Assembly (NCBI GenBank): GCA_034440615.1
Contig: JAOTOM010004874.1
Location: 310,001 to 374,000 of the forward strand
From: Ashinkailepas kermadecensis
Lineage: Eukaryota > Arthropoda > Thecostraca > Neolepadidae
DNA: 64,000 nt
Reading direction: 5' to 3'
Part shown: positions 60,616-64,000 of the stretch, piece by piece
Layout of the letters: each line of letters begins with the position of its first letter
Numbering within the stretch: the stretch's first letter is position 1
Translations under genes and position numbers: made by a program
Notes under the pieces: model-generated
Database searches by the model: none
What the model saw: only the letters and a program-made list of their open reading frames with translations
What the model was told of the DNA's origin: nothing

Positions 60616-62960
60616 TTAAAAGTTAAAGGACATAAATATTCATCTATGAGGATGTGTTCATAATTATAATTAAGCATATAATTAAGTAATAAGTATGTAA
60701 TTATGCGCAAATATCATTAGGTGTACATTAACTTATTATTACCATAGTAAACAAGAACTCTCACAAGGACCTTCATGTGTAAACAGTCTAGAATGGTAAC
60801 TTTTGCAGCCCTAGCTCACACTGCTGATGACCCAAAGTTTCCGTTGATTTGAGCAACTGGACTCTAGCAGCATCAATCTTTTATTCATTTCTTTTACTGT
60901 GGTATGGGGCGTAATTTCCAGCACCAACTCTCCTGCCAATCATAGACCTTTAACTGAAGCCCTGCTGAACTGGTAGTTCGAGTTCGAGTCAGGAGTTCGC
61001 TAGGGAAAGACATACATCTCTCGCTCTTGAAAAAGTAACCTTCTTTGGCAGAATGCAATAAGGCAGCACATTTATATTTGGCAGGGCTGCACTTTAATCT
61101 GCATGCTGCACACGCATGTTTTTTGTGATGGCATCAATGGCATCCGGCGAGAGATATGTGTGGATTAAAATTGATGTTTAATCAGGCTTTACTTCAGCCG
61201 TAAAGAGAAGATCAAAAGCAGCATGACGAAAAAGTACTCGAATTTCGCAGCCTTGTGATCTATTGTTGCGATCAACCTAAAACCGTACTGCCACCCATCA
61301 TAATTTTCAGCACCTAGAAATGACCTGCAATCAAGAAATAAGAAGGTGCAATAGAAGTTGGATTGAGTATGATACGAAGAGAGTGGACCAACAATCTACG
61401 AGGCACGAACGAATCTGAACAAACACGACACTATTCATAATTTCTTTTGTTTTATTCCATCACTTATGTTGACGGACATCACTACCTTGCCATTGCCTTT
61501 TCGGTAGCCTTCCATTCCTTGACCTGATTACCTACCATTGTCCTTATTGCAGTCTATTGAGCCGTCGCCGACTGGCTACAGTGCTCTAGACTGCAACTTC
61601 TCTAATCCCGAAGTACTTTGCCATTCGGCCCACTTATTTCTTCACCTCCATCCCGTGCAATACAAGCCACCAGCTGCGTAGATGTACTTGTAAGTAAACA
61701 CAAGTAAGTAAATACAATAGCAGGTGAATACGTTTTCGCAAGCGTTTTTCCTTCACCTTTTTCTAAGTAGTCAAGATCTGTAATGTGCTCTACATACCAG
61801 GTGAAATCACACTATGGAAATCATGCATTAGAGAACCGTTTCAATCAGCTGAAATGAAGCTAAAAATGCCAGGAAATGTAGCTCTCGACCAGACAAGCTT
61901 AGAGATGACAAGGCATGTACTATATACCATTTTCGTACTCTGCATAACTTCTTTGATGTTTCGGTGTTTTCACTTCAGAAAATATTGTAGGAAAGGCGAG
62001 AAACCTTATATCTTGGTGCCGTGATAATTTTCCTTTTTGTAGGTGGCGTTGTTCGCCTCATTGATCCAGTTACGGCCCCTGGTTGCGCTGTAATTGCACC
62101 TGTATAGCTCGGGAGCACCATTAAAATATTCCTAGCAAGAGATAGGGCAACTATATAATGCTGCGCTTATAATTTAAAGCATTGCAACAGCCGAGCAGCA
62201 TTTGCTTGAAATGGACAAAACCAAATGGACGAGCACTAAATTAAGTGGAAGCACACCAAAAAGTACGCAGTTTTTTTTTGCGTTATCTCTAATTATAGTG
62301 CGTCATGTTGTTCTATCATCAACCAAAAAGTCGGTTCCTTCCACGTGACACAAACCCTCGAATCATTGGTCAAACTGAGGCGTGGAATCGATGCCAAATT
62401 GACGTGACGAATCGGCGCAACCTTGCCACAAAAGACCATCAACTTCAAGTCGAAAACACACAAGTATATGAGCACACTAACATGCATGCAAACAAGTGGG
62501 CATATTCAGCGCGGGGTGGGTGGCGAGGACTAGCCTCCTCCTCTTTTCGGCGGCGTTCTCTCTGACTGGAGAGACGTGCCCCTCCGACGGGAAAACGCGC
62601 CCCCAGTATAATCGATTTCACTTCCACACCCTTGAAATTTTCGGCCGAAGCGCCCGTCTGGGTACAAAGATCCCTTAGAGGTACTCGAGTGCACCCACCT
62701 CTTGAAATTTTATATGTGAGCGGCGCCCATTCGTAGAAATGGCGCCCCTGTAAAAATCGCAACCTCCACACTTTGCATGCCGTCCCTATCTCCCTGTACA
62801 AACATATTGTGCATCTGTATTGCACAGACTGAACAACATTGGAATCCCTCTTACAACAGGAATTGAGCGCAGAATCAGCGTCATGATGGCGCCGAACACG
62901 CTGACCGGACGGTGGCCGGCACATTTGGAGATGCGAGACAGGGCCGCTCAGCTCTGCACA
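59591..62960. other. Unassigned AT-rich sequence
   Basis: About 3.4 kb, the longest array-free stretch. It holds a (TA)n run at about 60583-60611 and, at 60950-60975, CTTTAACTGAAGCCCTG, which resembles the family B LINE C-terminal region but is too short to call. Open frames are short with no domain. Confidence 0.45.
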
Positions 62961-63189
62961 CTCTGCCCCCCCCCCCCCTCAGCACCACAGCTGACTGACC
63001 TTCCACGAACACGTTCAAAGCCCAAGGTTGCGAGGGTGGTGTGATGTGTGGGCAGCCCGGGTGACCTTGATGAACCTTTTCGGTCCGGTTTGACACTGCC
63101 TGGCAGAGTGACTCCTGTCACTATGCGCGGGAAGGGGAAAGGGGCCGGAGGGACGGGGGCTCACAGTAACAGCGTTCTGCCGGGGAAAT
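62961..63189. other. Unassigned, with a poly-C run
   Basis: An 11-14 base C run lies near 62966-62979. Otherwise nothing recognised. Confidence 0.35.
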
Positions 63190-63445
63190 GGCGGTGCTAT
63201 GACCGACAAAGGACGTGTGGATAGCAGCACGGGTGTTGATTTCTGAAAATTATTGGGGGGGGGGAGGAAAAATACATCGGGCAATGCGCAGGCCCAAATT
63301 GATTAGGGGGGGGGGGGGGGAGGGTGCACACTCCATAGGATCCCATGTTAAAAATATAAATTATTTGGTGGGCAGAGGGGAAAAACCAACATTGAAGGAG
63401 TACATGCCACCTCAAAAGTATATAAAGCAACACCCCTGGCTAGCA
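63190..63445 (-). repeat. Dispersed repeat (partner at 29175-29337)
   Basis: The minus strand carries, in order, GGGTGTTGCTTTATATAC, CAATGTTGGTTTTTCCCC, GGGATCCTATGGAGTGTGC, a long C run and CCCCCCAATAATTTTC, matching the copy at 29175. Long G runs (near 63250 and 63305) are part of the element. Confidence 0.6.
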
Positions 63446-64000
63446 GGTTAACGGTCGAGAGATGACGTGGGCTAGCAAGATGATCGAGAGATGACGTAGG
63501 CTAGCAAAGAGATGATATATATAGATTAAATGGTGTAATGAGGAGATGATCGAGAGATAACGTCGTGCAGCAATGAAGCGATGGAGGGATGGCGCGGGGT
63601 GGCAGAGACAAGGAGACGACACGGAGAAGTAGATGACGCATGTGATAAGGAAGAATGAAGACAATGATAAAAGGGAATGAAATGAAAATGTTATGCATGG
63701 CCAAGGTAAGGAGTTATGGTGATGTGGTCAGGTCAGGAGACGGTGAAGAGAAGGAACAACTAAACGGCGGCCAGGAAGCGACAGGGAAGTGTAGAAGAAT
63801 ATTGTAGTGAGCTCGCCAAAAGGTGGAAGAGACGAACATAAAAATCCAGACGGAATGAAATCCAGACGACAAATATGTTTGAAGGTGCAGGACCTTAATG
63901 GAGATCAGTAAACAAAAACACACACCTCCCACGACATATGCAGGTCGATTCAACCTGTGTAGCTCATGTACATAATAATGTGTAGACTCCCTCTCCCAAA
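63446..64000. other. Unassigned sequence with a loose GATGACG/GCTAGCA repeat
   Basis: At 63455-63560 imperfect GAGAGATGACGTGGGCTAGCA units occur three times. Purine-rich sequence follows on the plus strand. No gene recognised. Confidence 0.45.

Overview
This is repeat-rich, non-genic animal (metazoan) nuclear DNA. The evidence is non-LTR retrotransposons of the CR1/L2-like type, hAT-like MITEs, a TTAA-flanked transposon, tRNA-like SINE candidates, long microsatellites, and no prokaryote-style genes, rRNA or operons. I recognise no host protein-coding gene and cannot name the phylum from sequence alone; a marine invertebrate is a guess. Nearly all long open frames are by-products of tandem repeats or of GC-rich stretches with few stop codons. 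The real coding sequences are retrotransposon ORFs. Layout, left to right: 1-4.76 kb holds an apparently intact minus-strand CR1-like LINE. Its ORF1 has a coiled coil and an SGNH esterase, its ORF2 has an endonuclease and reverse transcriptase and runs off the left edge, and upstream of ORF1 lie four ~165-bp monomers that may be its promoter. A homopolymer block (4.8-5.1 kb) of doubtful assembly quality follows, then a fragment of a second LINE family (family B). From 7 to 34 kb, unassigned sequence alternates with minisatellites (41, 34, 26, 43, 30, 34 and 26 bp), a 648-bp GA-TA-GA microsatellite, GC-rich CpG-dense blocks, two hAT-like MITEs and SINE candidates. From 34.16 to 38.1 kb a minus-strand family B LINE is broken by two later insertions: a 987-bp TTAA-flanked element and a plus-strand family B LINE. 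From 38 to 48 kb there is a GC-rich block with 59-bp and 33-bp arrays, another family B copy, then a dense run of arrays (39, 10, 19, 12, 25 and 31 bp), the last ending in a perfect 39-bp inverted repeat. From 48.2 to 49.9 kb lies a very degenerate ~21-bp periodic tract. From 52.5 to 59.6 kb there are further arrays (34, 31-32, ~99-bp higher-order, 90, 48 and 60 bp). The rest is AT-richer sequence with one inverted copy of a dispersed repeat also seen near 29.2 kb. About a fifth of the window is tandem repeat, spread over more than twenty arrays with unrelated units. The most informative biology is the retrotransposon history: family B copies share an 8-bp 3' repeat (ACTTTATG)n, and because several copies are present the empty sites of the nested insertions can be read directly. 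Limits: periods and boundaries were counted by eye, copy numbers are approximate, and family names rest on motifs and structure, not on database searches.
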